Part shown: piece after piece, positions 14,501 through 25,046 of the stretch
Position numbering within the stretch: the first letter of the stretch is position 1
Layout of the letters: each line of letters begins with the position of its first letter
DNA from: Mugil cephalus
Taxonomy: Eukaryota; Chordata; Actinopteri; Mugiliformes; Mugilidae
Assembly: GCF_022458985.1 (NCBI RefSeq)
Contig: NC_061789.1
Coordinates: 15,408,357-15,472,356 of the forward strand
Length of the DNA stretch: 64,000 nucleotides
Reading direction: 5' to 3'
Position numbers and translations under genes: made by a program
The notes under the pieces: generated by a model
The model's input: the letters and a program-made list of their open reading frames with translations, nothing else
What the model was told of the DNA's origin: nothing
The model's database searches: none

Positions 14501-15781
14501 CCCAAAGACCAGCTGAGCCTCACATGTAACCTGGACTACATTATCTTCTCTTCTGACTCTGAGGGTCAGAGTACTAGACTCATTCACCGGTGTTCTGATT
14601 GTGTTGTTGAAAACGTCCGTCTTGTTGAGTTCATTGTTTGTGTACCACCTCAATACGAGATTTTCAACGGGAGCGACATCGAGGATATCACACTGCAGTT
14701 CATACAGTGTCTCATCCCCCAAAGCCTGTACATTCTTGGTGGAGAGGACAACTTCTGGGTTCTCTGTCAAAATTAAATAAAATACAAGTTTGTTAGTTGA
14801 ACGTGCTTTTGATCACTGTTTTTACTGTATAAAAAAATAAAAGGTATACTTACTGTAAACGTTAATTTCAAGATGTTTGCTGCATTCATGAGAATCATCT
14901 ATTTTCACTATGCACTCTGCATTCATGTTCCAGTCTGACAGTGACAAACTGAGCGTGAAATAGTTGTAATCATCGTCACCTACAGATGTATTGTTTCCAA
15001 CTCTCCACAATATGTCAAAGTGATCATCATAGTGTGAGCAGTTTACATCAACATGATCTCCATATTCTCTTATTATCACAGCAGGTTCCACCTGAAGAGG
15101 AGTTGAACCTGGAGGGCAAGTGCTGTCTGCATCTGTGGACAGACAAGCGACATGTTTGATGCTCTCTGGTGGTCACAACTGATTACAAGCCCAATAAAAT
15201 ACACACTTTTAATATGATTAACTTCCACTATTTCGTTTAACTTCTTTTTTTCAAGAAATGTCAGTTTTAAATATCCATGGTCTAAAATGTGATTATTTGA
15301 TGCTAAAAAAACACGCACACTAAAACAAAGAGACCCCGGGGAAAGCAGGGAAATGTTCTGCTCGTTGACGCCCAGATGGAAAGTTCCATACGTTGCAAAA
15401 TTTCTACAAATGTTGTGCAAATGTTGAATTTGCACAACATTTGTTAACGTATTTAGAACTATCTTCAAGTATTTAAATATTCATATGCTGTACTCTGATA
15501 TGGTAATCAAGTGGTTGCTATGTATATACATAGTCATTTGTGTAAAAATCTGTGTGCAGATGAAATTTTATTTCTCCATATGTTCTCTCTACCAGAACTT
15601 CACTAGAAGGTAATTCATTTACAACGCATCATTATATGGTATATATTATTAGGGTTTATCACAAATCATCGCATAAAAGTCGTCTAACGCTTAAGATCCA
15701 CACAGTGCTATTTATAAAGCATCACTCACCGCAAAGTAAAAACAGGATTATGATAAGACCCAACATCCTGAGCAGCAGCAT
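11501..15781 (-). CDS. ICAM-like adhesion receptor, copy A (8 Ig domains)
   Basis: A type I membrane glycoprotein of the ICAM/VCAM family; such proteins are leukocyte integrin counter-receptors. Ten exons: 15730-15781 (signal peptide MLLLRMLGLIIILFLLCG), 14854-15132 (D1), 14449-14763 (D2), 14027-14338 (Ig3), 13651-13896 (second D1, starting CPVTLTPPEIVVRFGDPVSVNC), 13099-13428 (second D2), 12774-13007 (D3), 12434-12652 (D4), 11803-12093 (Ig3-type) and 11501-11679 (membrane span and tail). All internal junctions are phase 1 and the sum is 2457 nt, giving 818 aa. D1 and D2 resemble ICAM domains 1 and 2; D3, D4 and Ig3 are I-set. The membrane span (around WLWLAIIISVIILTISIF) is intact and is followed by a short tail with a Y-x-F-V motif. 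Copy A is odd: its membrane-proximal exon is a second copy of Ig3 rather than the D5 exon of B-D, and a decayed D3 remnant (about 12259-12302) lies in the intron before it. The integrin partner is unknown. Confidence 0.88.
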
Positions 15782-16355
15782 GCTTGGAGAGCATGCAGGA
15801 GGCAAGAGGGAGCGGCGTTGTTTCAGGATGGTCCAGAGACTGTCCACCTTCAAACCCTGGATACATATGAATAGTGACTCAGCATTCTCTGGCTAAATTG
15901 TGGTGACAGTTACATGAGCTTGGGTAATATAAAGGAAAACAACCTTCAACGCCCAGCAGCACAGGAAGTGAAAATAAAAAACCACACCTTGTGGTGCAAC
16001 CCTCGAAAACGCCCCTTATCAGTATAAAATCTTTCAAAACAATTCTTTTAGAACATGTTTTCAAAACTGCCACAAAGAAGCTAATTGCACAGGATTTTAT
16101 TGAAAAGTAAAATGCAACATGGAAAACACACAATTTTGGATTTTGGGAAATTGCAACACAAACTTGTCATATTCGTCAATGTAGTGCAGCTTCATTGGGT
16201 AATTCAGAGGTCATAGTCATGTCACTGAATTCATTTCTCACTTTATTTATTAAACAGACTCAGTGAAGGGTTGAATTGTTTGGTTGCCTCTGGATATGTC
16301 TGAGGATCATCCATAATACTCTGTGTTTGTGTCACGTGTCCAAGGAGCAACACCG
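15782..16355 (-). promoter_or_regulatory. Upstream region of ICAM-like gene A with ETS-IRF and RUNX motifs
   Basis: This spacer separates the gene A start codon from the angptl6 fragment. At 15964-15973 the plus strand reads GGAAGTGAAA, a match to the ETS-IRF composite element (GGAANNGAAA). At 15980-15986 is AACCACA and at 15990-15995 TGTGGT, both RUNX-type. They lie about 180-215 nt upstream of the ATG. The combination is typical of leukocyte promoters, but function is inferred from motifs only. In B the ETS half is changed (GGAC), and in C and D the IRF half is changed. Confidence 0.4.
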
Positions 16356-16771
16356 CTATGTGGGTTTGATCATCATAGAAACTCATTTGAGGGAGTAGGA
16401 GCCTCCGTGGAACTCTGCCCAGTAGACCCCATCCTGATAGCGACTCCGGTAGTGTCCGCCCCGATACCACACGCCATTCAGATTGGAGTGCGCACACATG
16501 TGATACCACCAGCCTCCTTTCTGGTAATGAACACAGTTACGTGGCGACAAAAAAAAGAAAAAGAGACAACTGTTACTGACAGAAAATATGATGGAGAGGT
16601 GCTGAACAGGAGCGGAGAAGGAGCACACCTGTGTAGCCATCCTTGTATCAATTCAAAGTGGTGAAGGTCTTGTTGTTGTGCCATACGAGGGAGTCCCCAG
16701 CGCTGCTGTGGTACTGTCCTAACCACAGTCTGTACCAGTCGCTCTCTGGTTCCAGGTGGAAGCTGTCATAC
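16356..16771 (-). pseudogene. angptl6 3' fragment, copy A
   Basis: A truncated copy of the last two angptl6 exons, covering the C-terminal half of the fibrinogen-like domain (GGWWYHMCAHSNLNGVWYRG is readable). It is dead: the last exon has AAA TGA where the intact gene has AAA CGA, its acceptor AG is lost (the plus strand reads gttacgtgg for gttacctgg), and the preceding exon has a TGA in place of the arginine codon of DRDKDG. At 16771 it stops mid-exon and joins trip10 intron 1 sequence. It marks the end of tandem unit A. Confidence 0.88.
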
Positions 16772-18640
16772 AGAAAAGACCGTCGCACCGAAACAGAGCC
16801 TCTAATTTATACTGGGATGCGGATGTTTCTCTGAATCGATCAAAATAGGGCAAAACTAATTAGGCTGTTGCACCAGCATATAGGATGGAAAAGGGACGGG
16901 GGGAAGAGTCCTAGGGGGAGATTCTGTAATGAGGTCACAACCTCCCTATCCTCTACTTGTGCACTGCTCCATTTTTACATATCCAGGTTCCCTAAGAATG
17001 TGTAATGTGACGACAGAGCATGTTTCGGTCCTGCAAGGTGTCATTACTTCTACTATTGAATTCAAGAAGTGGCTTAGTGGCTTGCTGCTTGGCAGCAACT
17101 TGATTTTTTTCAGGACCTATTAAACGCTGGGAAAGCGCGTCCGTGAATGCACCGTTCTGCAAACGCAAGCGAGCGATTAGGCTTCAGCGTCCCGCTGCTT
17201 CTCCAGACTTTTATTCCTCACCAAAGGACGCCTTGCGTTACCCAACTCCTCAGCGTGCACCCTCTAACACAGGGGTCAGCAACCTTCAACAGTCAAAGAG
17301 CCATTTGGACCCGTTTCCCACAGAAAAGAAAACACTGGGAGCCACAAAACTCCTTTGACATCAAAAATGAAGATAACTCTGCATATATCGTTTTTTACCT
17401 GGATGCTATGTATTAAAAAACTATAGTGTGTTGCATTTATGAAATGAAAGAAATACTACAGAGAAAACAAAACTGTATTTATGCATACATAACAGGGATT
17501 TATCCATTGTTGGCTTACCTGCGGTCGAAAAGTTCAATAAGTAGCGAGCTGGACCTGACGACGGGTGACGCACATCGGCAGTTGTGACGTTTTTTTGGGA
17601 GACAATATAAAAAAATAAACACGTTTTATTTTAATGTTACAAGATCACCACAAATTCAAATTTATATTTTTATTTTTTAAACTAACGAAGTGAAATAAAA
17701 TGCATTTGAATAAAATACTCGATAACAAGGAGTAGACTATATGTGCTGCAATGCACTGTGGGAGTAGGGTGCTTTTGTTTGATGTTATGTGTGTGAGTAG
17801 TGTGGCATTCAATATCATTCGGTTGTGGCGTCGCCGTTCATTTATCTTTTTGTTTGTTTTTTACTATTGACTGGACAGTTATCGCTTTTCTAAGGCAGTT
17901 AGCGAAAGACGACTTTGATCAGCGTCCTTGCCCCGCACCGCTCGCCACGGAGAGCCGCGGCAGAGGACCGAAAGAGCCGCATGCGGCTCCGGAGCCGCGG
18001 GTTGCCGAACCCTGGTCTAGTTTGTCCAAATATTTTTCATAGCGAAGGAAACGGGGGACAGACTAGTTTTCGTATCCGCGTCACTCCCAAATCCCAATTC
18101 TTAAAGGGCCAGTGCACTGAAACACATGTTGCAGTGGCCAGTGGGTTGATACAGGCAGCTTGGATTGGTTCAAATCATATTTTTGTTTAAATCATACTCT
18201 TCTCTGTCTGATGTTCATGAAACACACCGACTGGTGCAGACATCCATAACTAAGAGCTGAAACGTGAAAATACGATGCAAATTCCTTTCCTGTTTGAAAA
18301 TCAGCACTCACAGTCAGCCGCTTTTGTTCATTTATTTTTTTCTTCTTTATTAACCGCTGCAGTGTCACACAAGCACTGTAAGTATTTTAGGCCTGTACAG
18401 TTTTACACATCCAGTATTAGAAGAGAATTAAGATGCAGACAGGGGGTTTCAAGACGAAAAAGAAAGATATCAAAGTTACTTTACCAATAGAAACACAGCA
18501 TTTTAACATAGGTCTAACTTTAGTGCACCTACTTGATCGTGAACACTGGCAAAGCAATACATCATTATTTTACATGTGTAACTTTATTTACAGGCGGAAA
18601 ATGACAAATTACATATCAAATTAAATTTTCATTCAGTCAA
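16772..18640. repeat. Copy of the trip10 5' flank without exon 1 (unit B)
   Basis: The sequence from 16772 matches trip10 intron 1 from 9535 on. It skips to the equivalent of about 10480, runs to about 10625, is interrupted by a hAT MITE, and resumes at the equivalent of about 10903 through the 3' UTR of the ICAM-like gene. The stretch holding trip10 exon 1 (10670-10693) and its surroundings is absent, so no second trip10 start exists here. It also contains the 3' UTR of ICAM-like gene B. Confidence 0.85.
17270..18014. mobile_element. hAT-type MITE, unit B copy
   Basis: The ends read CAGGGGTCAGCAACC and GGTTGCCGAACCCTG, an imperfect inverted pair typical of hAT elements in this size class. 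An internal block near the right end is rich in AGAGCCGC and GCGGCTC. The element is about 745 bp with no transposase. The flanks do not form a clean 8-bp target duplication; they look like tctaa/tctag, consistent with the element marking a deletion of about 280 bp that includes trip10 exon 1. Confidence 0.8.
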
Positions 18641-18646
18641 GATGTG

Positions 18647-18860
18647 TTAAATGTCCCTTTGCCTTTTCCCCATTGGCATTATGGACATGGAGATGTCTGA
18701 CTGCTGGACAAAATGGTATTGTCCTTGTTTTTGCTGCAGATGGCGTAAAAAGACCACGACTGGGTTGATGTAAAGCAACGGAGGAAAGTCAAGAGGCTCA
18801 CCTGCAAAACAAACAATAACCAATATCAAAATATAACACATATGTGTACACCTGCATATT

Positions 18861-18899
<39 letters not shown>

Positions 18900-21800
18900 A
18901 GTATATTATTCCAATTATTCCAATTCAGAATAGCTTTAGACACTACTGTCACTGTCACCCATGTGCATACTGCCCATATTCCTCTGTACATACCTGCACT
19001 TTATGTAAATAATATTTTCATTGCATTTCTGGTTAGGTGCTAACTGTATTTCCTAACTGTTGATGTTGCTACTATATTGCAATCAGTTATTGCTCTTCGG
19101 TTTACATTTCCAGTGGTGTTACCTTTCATCACTTGTGTGACAGATCTTGTCACTTTCCCAACTTCGTTCGTGGCAACACAAACGTAAACACCGCTACTGG
19201 TAGACGTGGCTCCTGTGACAGTGATGGTATTCTGGCGCCACACAGTGGGCACTGAAGCTCCGGTTGGAGTGTGGCTCCACTGGATCTCAGGAGGAGGATT
19301 GCCATCAGCGTTGCAATTTAGTGTCACATTCTCTCCCTGGATGAATTCTAAATTGTCATCTTTCTCCTTAAACTCAGGGGCATCTGTGCAAGAAAAAAAA
19401 AGTGATTTGATAAAAAGACATATGCTGCGAAAAAGTACTCAAATGACCTACATTTACAATCAACAGAACGACATTTTAAAGATTAAAAACTTACACAAAA
19501 TATTGACACGTAGCGTGTGATTGGCTGATCCATGTTTGTTGGATGCTTGAAGTAAGTATTCTCCACTATCTTCCTTTGTCCACTGTGGTGGGGCTATGTT
19601 TTGTCCATCTTTGAACCAGGTGAGTGTGGGTGTAGGTAGTCCTTCTGGTTCACACTGGAGCTCACCATTCACTTTAACATCATAGGTCTCACTGCAGGTA
19701 AAGGAGGGCTCATCTGTGAATGTGACAATTGTATCAAAATAGTTGTCAGACAGATTATGGCAAAAGAAAAGAAGGTGCATTTCAAAATAATTTCTCGTGA
19801 GATACACACTGAGCCAGATGAGATGCACACTCACATTCTACTGTGATTTGAACCGTGGTGCTGTCCGTGCCTACGCTGTTTTCAAATTCAGCTCTGTAGT
19901 TTCCTGAGTCATTCCTGCTGAGAGGCACAGATGGATTCACCACTTCATCCTCATGGTACCAGTTAACTGTCGGTGAAGGGTTCCCATCAGCTTTGCAGGG
20001 CAACATGTCCAAACTGTACTTATGTTCCACAACATATTGTGCAGGACAGTTGATGATGATTGGAGTGTCTGCAAATAAATATCAGAATAATCAAAAACTG
20101 ATATCTGCAGAGGTGTTTGGCAGATAAAGTAAATAATGAATGTGTGGTGGGAAATCTTACAGTGCACCACAGCGGTGTATGGAGCAGAAGTTTTATTTTG
20201 GAGGAATTTAAAATACTTATTTCTGTCATTTTAAAGATTAAAAACTTACACAAAATATTGACACGTAGCGTGTGATTGGCTGATCCGTGTTTGTTGAATG
20301 CTTGAAGTAAGTATTCTCCACTATCTTCCTTTGTCCACCGTGGTGGGGCTATGTTTTGTCCATCTTTGAACCAGGTGAGTGTGGGTGTAGGTAGTCCTTC
20401 TGGTTCACACTGGAGCTCACCATTCACTTTAACATCATAGGTCTCACTGCAGGTAAAGGAGGGCTCATCTGTGAATGTGACAATCACATCAAAATAGTCG
20501 TCAGACAAATTATGGCAAAAGAAAAGAAGGTGCATTTCAAAATAATTTGTCTTGAGATACACACTGAGCCAGGTGAGATGCACACTCACATTCCACTGTG
20601 ATTTGAACCGTGGTGCTGTCCGTGCCTACGCTGTTTTCAAATTCAGCTCTGTAGTTTCCTGAGTCAGTCCTGCTGAGAGGCACAGATGGATTCACCACTT
20701 TATCATCATGGTACCACTTAACTGTGGGTGGAGGGTTCCCATCAGCTTCACAGAGCAACATGTCCAAACTGAACCCAGGTTGAACAACATATTGTGCAGG
20801 ACAGTTGATGATGATCGGAGTGTCTGCAAACAAATATCAGAATAATCAAAAACTGATATCTGCAGATGTGTTTGGCAGATTAAGTAAATAATTAATGTGT
20901 GGTGGGAAATCTCACAGTGCACCACAGCGGTGTATGGAGCAGAGGTTTTATTTGGGAGGAATTTTGGTCCATTGGGTCCAAGGTGCAACTCAGCCTGACA
21001 CGTAAAAACGGCTCCATTGTTTTCTTTGGTAGGAGTGATTCTCAAGGTAGAATTAAGATTTTGTGAGGTCAATACGGTGTCACCTAATGTGTCCTCAAAC
21101 AGAGTTTCGTGACCTCGGTACCACTTCACTTTGAGCTTCCGCACAGGAGCCACATTGGTGATGCTACATAGCAGCTGGTACTCTTTGCCCTCCAGCATCG
21201 GACCATCATCCAGCACGGACACTTGGTCTGGAGTCTCTGTTAATAATTGAAAAAAGAAGGATTGATAAGGATGGAGCATTTCATTTCCACATAAAACATC
21301 GGATATGTGCTATTAATTAGATACTATATCATGTTGTACACCATTATATTTTATGTATGTACTGTGAAGTTTCTATGAGCAACTGGCATCATTATGTTCC
21401 CATATCAAACAATTGTAGGACAAAGATGATGCAGTGCAAACTGTGGACTTATACTCACGATATACAGTGAAGTTTAGATGTTTTTCACACTGTTTATCAT
21501 TCACAAAAGTGTAGCAGGAGGCCAGGGGGTTCCAGGTGTTCAGGTTTTCAACTGTCCACGGCAGAAAGGCTACATTTTCTAAACCCGTGTCTCCAACTGT
21601 GGCCTCCCAACCTAGTCCTTCATCACCTGATGTGGTGCAGTTGACTGAAACTGGATCTCCAAACCTCACCACAATTTCCGGGGGAGTCAGTGTCACCGGG
21701 CAACCTGCCATTCACAAGCAAACATATATTTCATCATTGCTTCTTTTCTGGTGCACAGTATGAAATGAGTCATAATCCAGCAGATACTCAACACAGATAT

Positions 21801-23552
21801 TAAAAGTTAAAAAAGCCTGCGCCAGTGCCAGTACCTATTTCAGGAGCGAGAGGGGTTGCTTGCACGTTCACGTTTGTCACATGAACATGGATTTGCTTAG
21901 TTATGTTTCCAAGATAATTGCCAGCTGTGCAGATGTAGGTTGAGCTGGCATTTACTTGAGTAATGTTGAGTGTGTCTGAGTCCTCCTCCAGCACACTGAG
22001 CCCATCACTGGTCCACTGAAAGACAGGAGGAGGGTTTCCCTCAGCTTCACAGTTCAGTGAGATGTCGTCGCCCTCAGCTACATCTATGTCCTGAGTATTG
22101 GATTGAATCTTGAGCTCAGGAGCATCTGAAGAGATAAACGGGCATTTCATTCAGTTTCATTTCAATTACACACATGACATGACGGTTAACTACACTTATT
22201 TAACATTTAACTGAAACAGCAGGACTTTTACTTACAGTGTGCAGAAACACCGTAAGTGTGAGAAACAGACGGTAAACTTTCACTCAGCCCAAAGACCAGC
22301 TGAGCCTCACATGTAACCTGGACTACATTATCTTCTCTTCTGACTCTGAGGGTCAGAGTACTAGACTCATTCACCGGTGTTCTGATTGTGTTGTTGAAAA
22401 CGTCCTTTATGTTGAGTTCATTGTTTGTGTACCACCTCAATACGAGATTTTCAACGGGAGCGACATCGAGGATATCACACTGCAGTTCAAACAGTGTCTC
22501 ATCCCCCAAAGCCTGTACATTCTTGGTGGAGAGGACAACTTCTGGGTTCTCTGTCAAAATAAAATGAAATACAAGTTTGTTAGTTGCTTTTAGATCACTG
22601 TTTCTACTGTATAAAAAATTAAAAGGTATACTTACTGTAAACGTTAATTTCAAGATGTTTGCTGCATTCATGAGAATCATCTATTTTCACTATGCACTCT
22701 GCATTCATGTTCCAGTCTGACAGTGGCAAACTGAGCGTGAAATAGTCGTCATCATCGTCACCTACAAATGTATTGTTTCCAACTCTCCACAATATGTCAA
22801 GGTGATCGTCATAGTGGGAGCAGTTTACATCAACATGATGTCCATATTCTCTTATTATCACAGCAGGTTCCACCTGAAGAGGAGTTGAATCTGGAGGGCA
22901 AGTGCTGTCTGCATCTGTGGACAGACAAGCGACATGTTTGATGCTCTCTGGTGGTCACAACTGATTACAAGCCCAATAAAATACACACTTTTAATATGAA
23001 TAACTTCCACTATTTCATTTAACTTCTTTTTTCAAGAAATGTCAGTTTTAAATATCCATGGTCTAAAATGTGATTATTTGATGCTAAAAAAACACGCACA
23101 CTAAAACAAAGAGACCCCGGGGAAAGCAGGGAAATGTTCTGCTCGTTGACGCCCAGATGGAAAGTTCCATACGTTGCAAAATTTCTAAAAAATTGTGCAA
23201 ATGTTGACACCACGTTATATATTTAGAACTATCTTCAAGTATTCAAGTATTCATATGCTGTACTCTGATATGGTAATCAAGTGGTTGCTATGTATATACA
23301 TAGTCATTTGTGTAAAAATCTGTGTGCAGATGAAATTTTATTTTTCCATATGTTCTCTCTACCAGAACCTCACTAGAAGGTAATTCATTTACAACGTATC
23401 ATTATATGGTATATATTATTAGGGCTTATTACAAATCATTGAATAAAATGTCATCTAACGCTTAAGATCCGCACAGTGCTATTTATAAAGCATCACTCAC
23501 CGCAAAGTAAAAACATGATCATGATAAGACCCAACATCCTGAGCAGCAGCAT
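18647..23552 (-). CDS. ICAM-like adhesion receptor, copy B (10 Ig domains, shortened membrane anchor)
   Basis: Twelve exons: 23501-23552 (signal peptide), 22636-22914 (D1), 22236-22550 (D2), 21835-22125 (Ig3), 21459-21704 (second D1), 20916-21236 (second D2), 20590-20823 (D3), 20250-20468 (D4), 19835-20068 (D3), 19495-19713 (D4), 19123-19383 (D5, with GENVTLNCNADGNPPPEIQW) and 18647-18801 (anchor and tail). The sum is 2826 nt, an open frame of 941 aa, all internal joints in phase 1. The Ig3 linker lacks the seven residues (AAAPLSP region) found in A, C and D. The last exon is only 155 nt, against 179 in A and C and 200 in D. It reads DFPPLLYINPVVVFL, so the hydrophobic stretch is about 14 residues and is broken by N and P. 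The product may be secreted, poorly anchored or non-functional. The tail end also differs (MSIMPMGKRQRDI), suggesting local indels. Confidence 0.85.
18930..19065 (+). repeat. LINE-type 3' tail relic in last intron, copy B
   Basis: A decayed stretch resembling the 3' end of fish L2-like elements (TTGCATTTCTGGTTAGGTGC region). It lacks the final part seen in copies C and D. It is absent at the equivalent place in copy A. Confidence 0.45.
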
Positions 23553-24720
23553 GCTTGGAGAGCATGCAGGAGACAAGAGGGAGCGGCGTTGTTTCAGGAT
23601 GGTCCAGAGGTTGTCCACCTTCAAACCCTGGAAACATATGAATAGTGGCTCAGCGTTCACCGGTGTGATGGTGAAATGCTGCCGGCAGTTACACGAGCAT
23701 GGGTAGGATAAAGGAAAGCAACCTTCAATGCCCAGCAGCACAGGACGTGAAAATAAAAAACCACACCTTGTGGTGCAACCCTCGAAAACGCCCCTTATCA
23801 GTATAATTGATTCAAAACAATTCCTTTAGAACATGTTTTCAAAACTGCCACAAAGAAGCTAATTGCACAGGATTTTATTGAAAAGTAAAATGCAACATGG
23901 AAAACACACAATTTTGGATTTTGTCACACCGTGGTGAGGGCGTCTTGTCTTGGGGTTGTTTTGTCCTGTCATTTCCTGTTTTATTTTGAAAAGTAACGCT
24001 CCTCTCGTTTCAGGCCACTTGCCCTTCCTCATGTGTCACAAGTCTGATTGTCTTCCCTGATTCCTGATTGTGTCCACCTGTCCCCTATTTCCCTCCATGT
24101 GTTTAAGTAGTCTGCGTTCCCCTTGTCTTGTGCCAGAGTGTTGTCGTCGTCAACCTGTTCTCGTGCTTTGCTTCATGTTTTCAACCAAAGTAATTTCAAG
24201 TAAGCCTGTGAATCCTCTCGGAGAGATAGTTTTGGTTTGTTTAGTCTTTTCTTTGTTATTTCCTCAGTTCTAAGGTTTTCCTCCATTCGGAGTGTTTTGT
24301 GTTTATTTTGTGATTTGTTTCTTCGATTTGAATTTCCTCCTTTTGGAGAGTTTTTTGTTTTCACTGATTAGATTTACGTCCAGGAATTTTTGTGGCCATT
24401 TGTTTGTCCCTCTGTGAGGGATCTCTGAGCATTCCAATTAAAGCCCCTTTGTCATCTCTGCATACTGAGTCCTGAGTTCTGCTTTGAGTCCCGGCCTGAC
24501 AGATTTTAGGAAATTGCAACACAAACTTGTCATATTCGTCAATGTAGTGCAGCTTCATTGAGTAATTCAGTGGTCATAGTCATGTCACTGAATTCATTTC
24601 TCACTTTATTTATTAAACAGACTCAGTGAAGGGTTGAATTGTTTGGTTGCCTCTGGATATGTCTGAGGATCATCGATAATACTCTGTGTTTCTGTGTCAC
24701 GTTTCCATGGAGCAACACCG
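23553..24720. other. Upstream region of ICAM-like gene B
   Basis: Equivalent to the gene A upstream region, interrupted by a solo LTR. The ETS-IRF site is altered to GGACGTGAAA near 23752, while the RUNX-type AACCACAC is kept. No other gene is seen. Confidence 0.5.
23922..24501. mobile_element. Solo LTR, found in unit B only
   Basis: A 580-bp insertion with ends TGTCACACC and GGCCTGACA (TG...CA), flanked by a perfect 5-bp duplication gattt (23917-23921 and 24502-24506). Units A, C and D have the uninterrupted site (ggattttrggaaattg). No internal retroviral genes are present, so this is a solo LTR or LTR-sized remnant. It arrived after the units had separated. Confidence 0.85.
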
Positions 24721-25046
24721 CTATGTGGGTTTGATCATCATAGAAACTCGTTTGAGGGAGTAGGAGCCTCCGTGGAACTCTGCCCAGTAGACCCCATCCT
24801 GATAGCAACTCCGGTAGTGTCCGCCCCGATACCACACGCCATTCAGATTGGAGTGTGATACACACATGTGATACCACCAGCCTCCTTTCTGGTAATGAGC
24901 ACAGTTACTTGGCAACAAAAAAAGACACACACCTGTGTAGCCATCCTTGTCTCGATTCAAAGAGGAAGTCCCCAGCGCTGCTGTGGTACTGTCCTAACCG
25001 CAGTCTGTACCAGTCGCTCTCTGGTTCCAGGTGGAAGCTGTCATAC
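24721..25046 (-). pseudogene. angptl6 3' fragment, copy B
   Basis: The same partial two-exon piece as in unit A, but further damaged. The intron is shortened, about 35 bp around the DRDKDG/HNNK region is missing, and the acceptor before the last exon reads AAG. It ends at 25046 at the same angptl6 position as the other fragments and joins trip10 intron sequence (tcatac then aggaaagacc). Confidence 0.87.

Noticed and set aside
16323-16664. Plus-strand open frame across the angptl6 fragment
   Set aside because: Antisense to a recognisable pseudogene of the fibrinogen-like domain.
17147-17416. Open frame in the trip10 flank copies as a new gene (also at 25417 and 33295)
   Set aside because: It spans duplicated trip10 intron and MITE sequence, has no homology and is interrupted differently in each copy.
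19206-19520. Plus-strand open frame antisense to the D5 exon (also at 27544 and 35350)
   Set aside because: It is the mirror of a strongly supported minus-strand exon, and no promoter or homology supports it.
21536-21763. Plus-strand open frame over the second-type D1 exon (also at 29874 and 39925)
   Set aside because: Antisense shadow of a real exon, repeated only because the exon is repeated.
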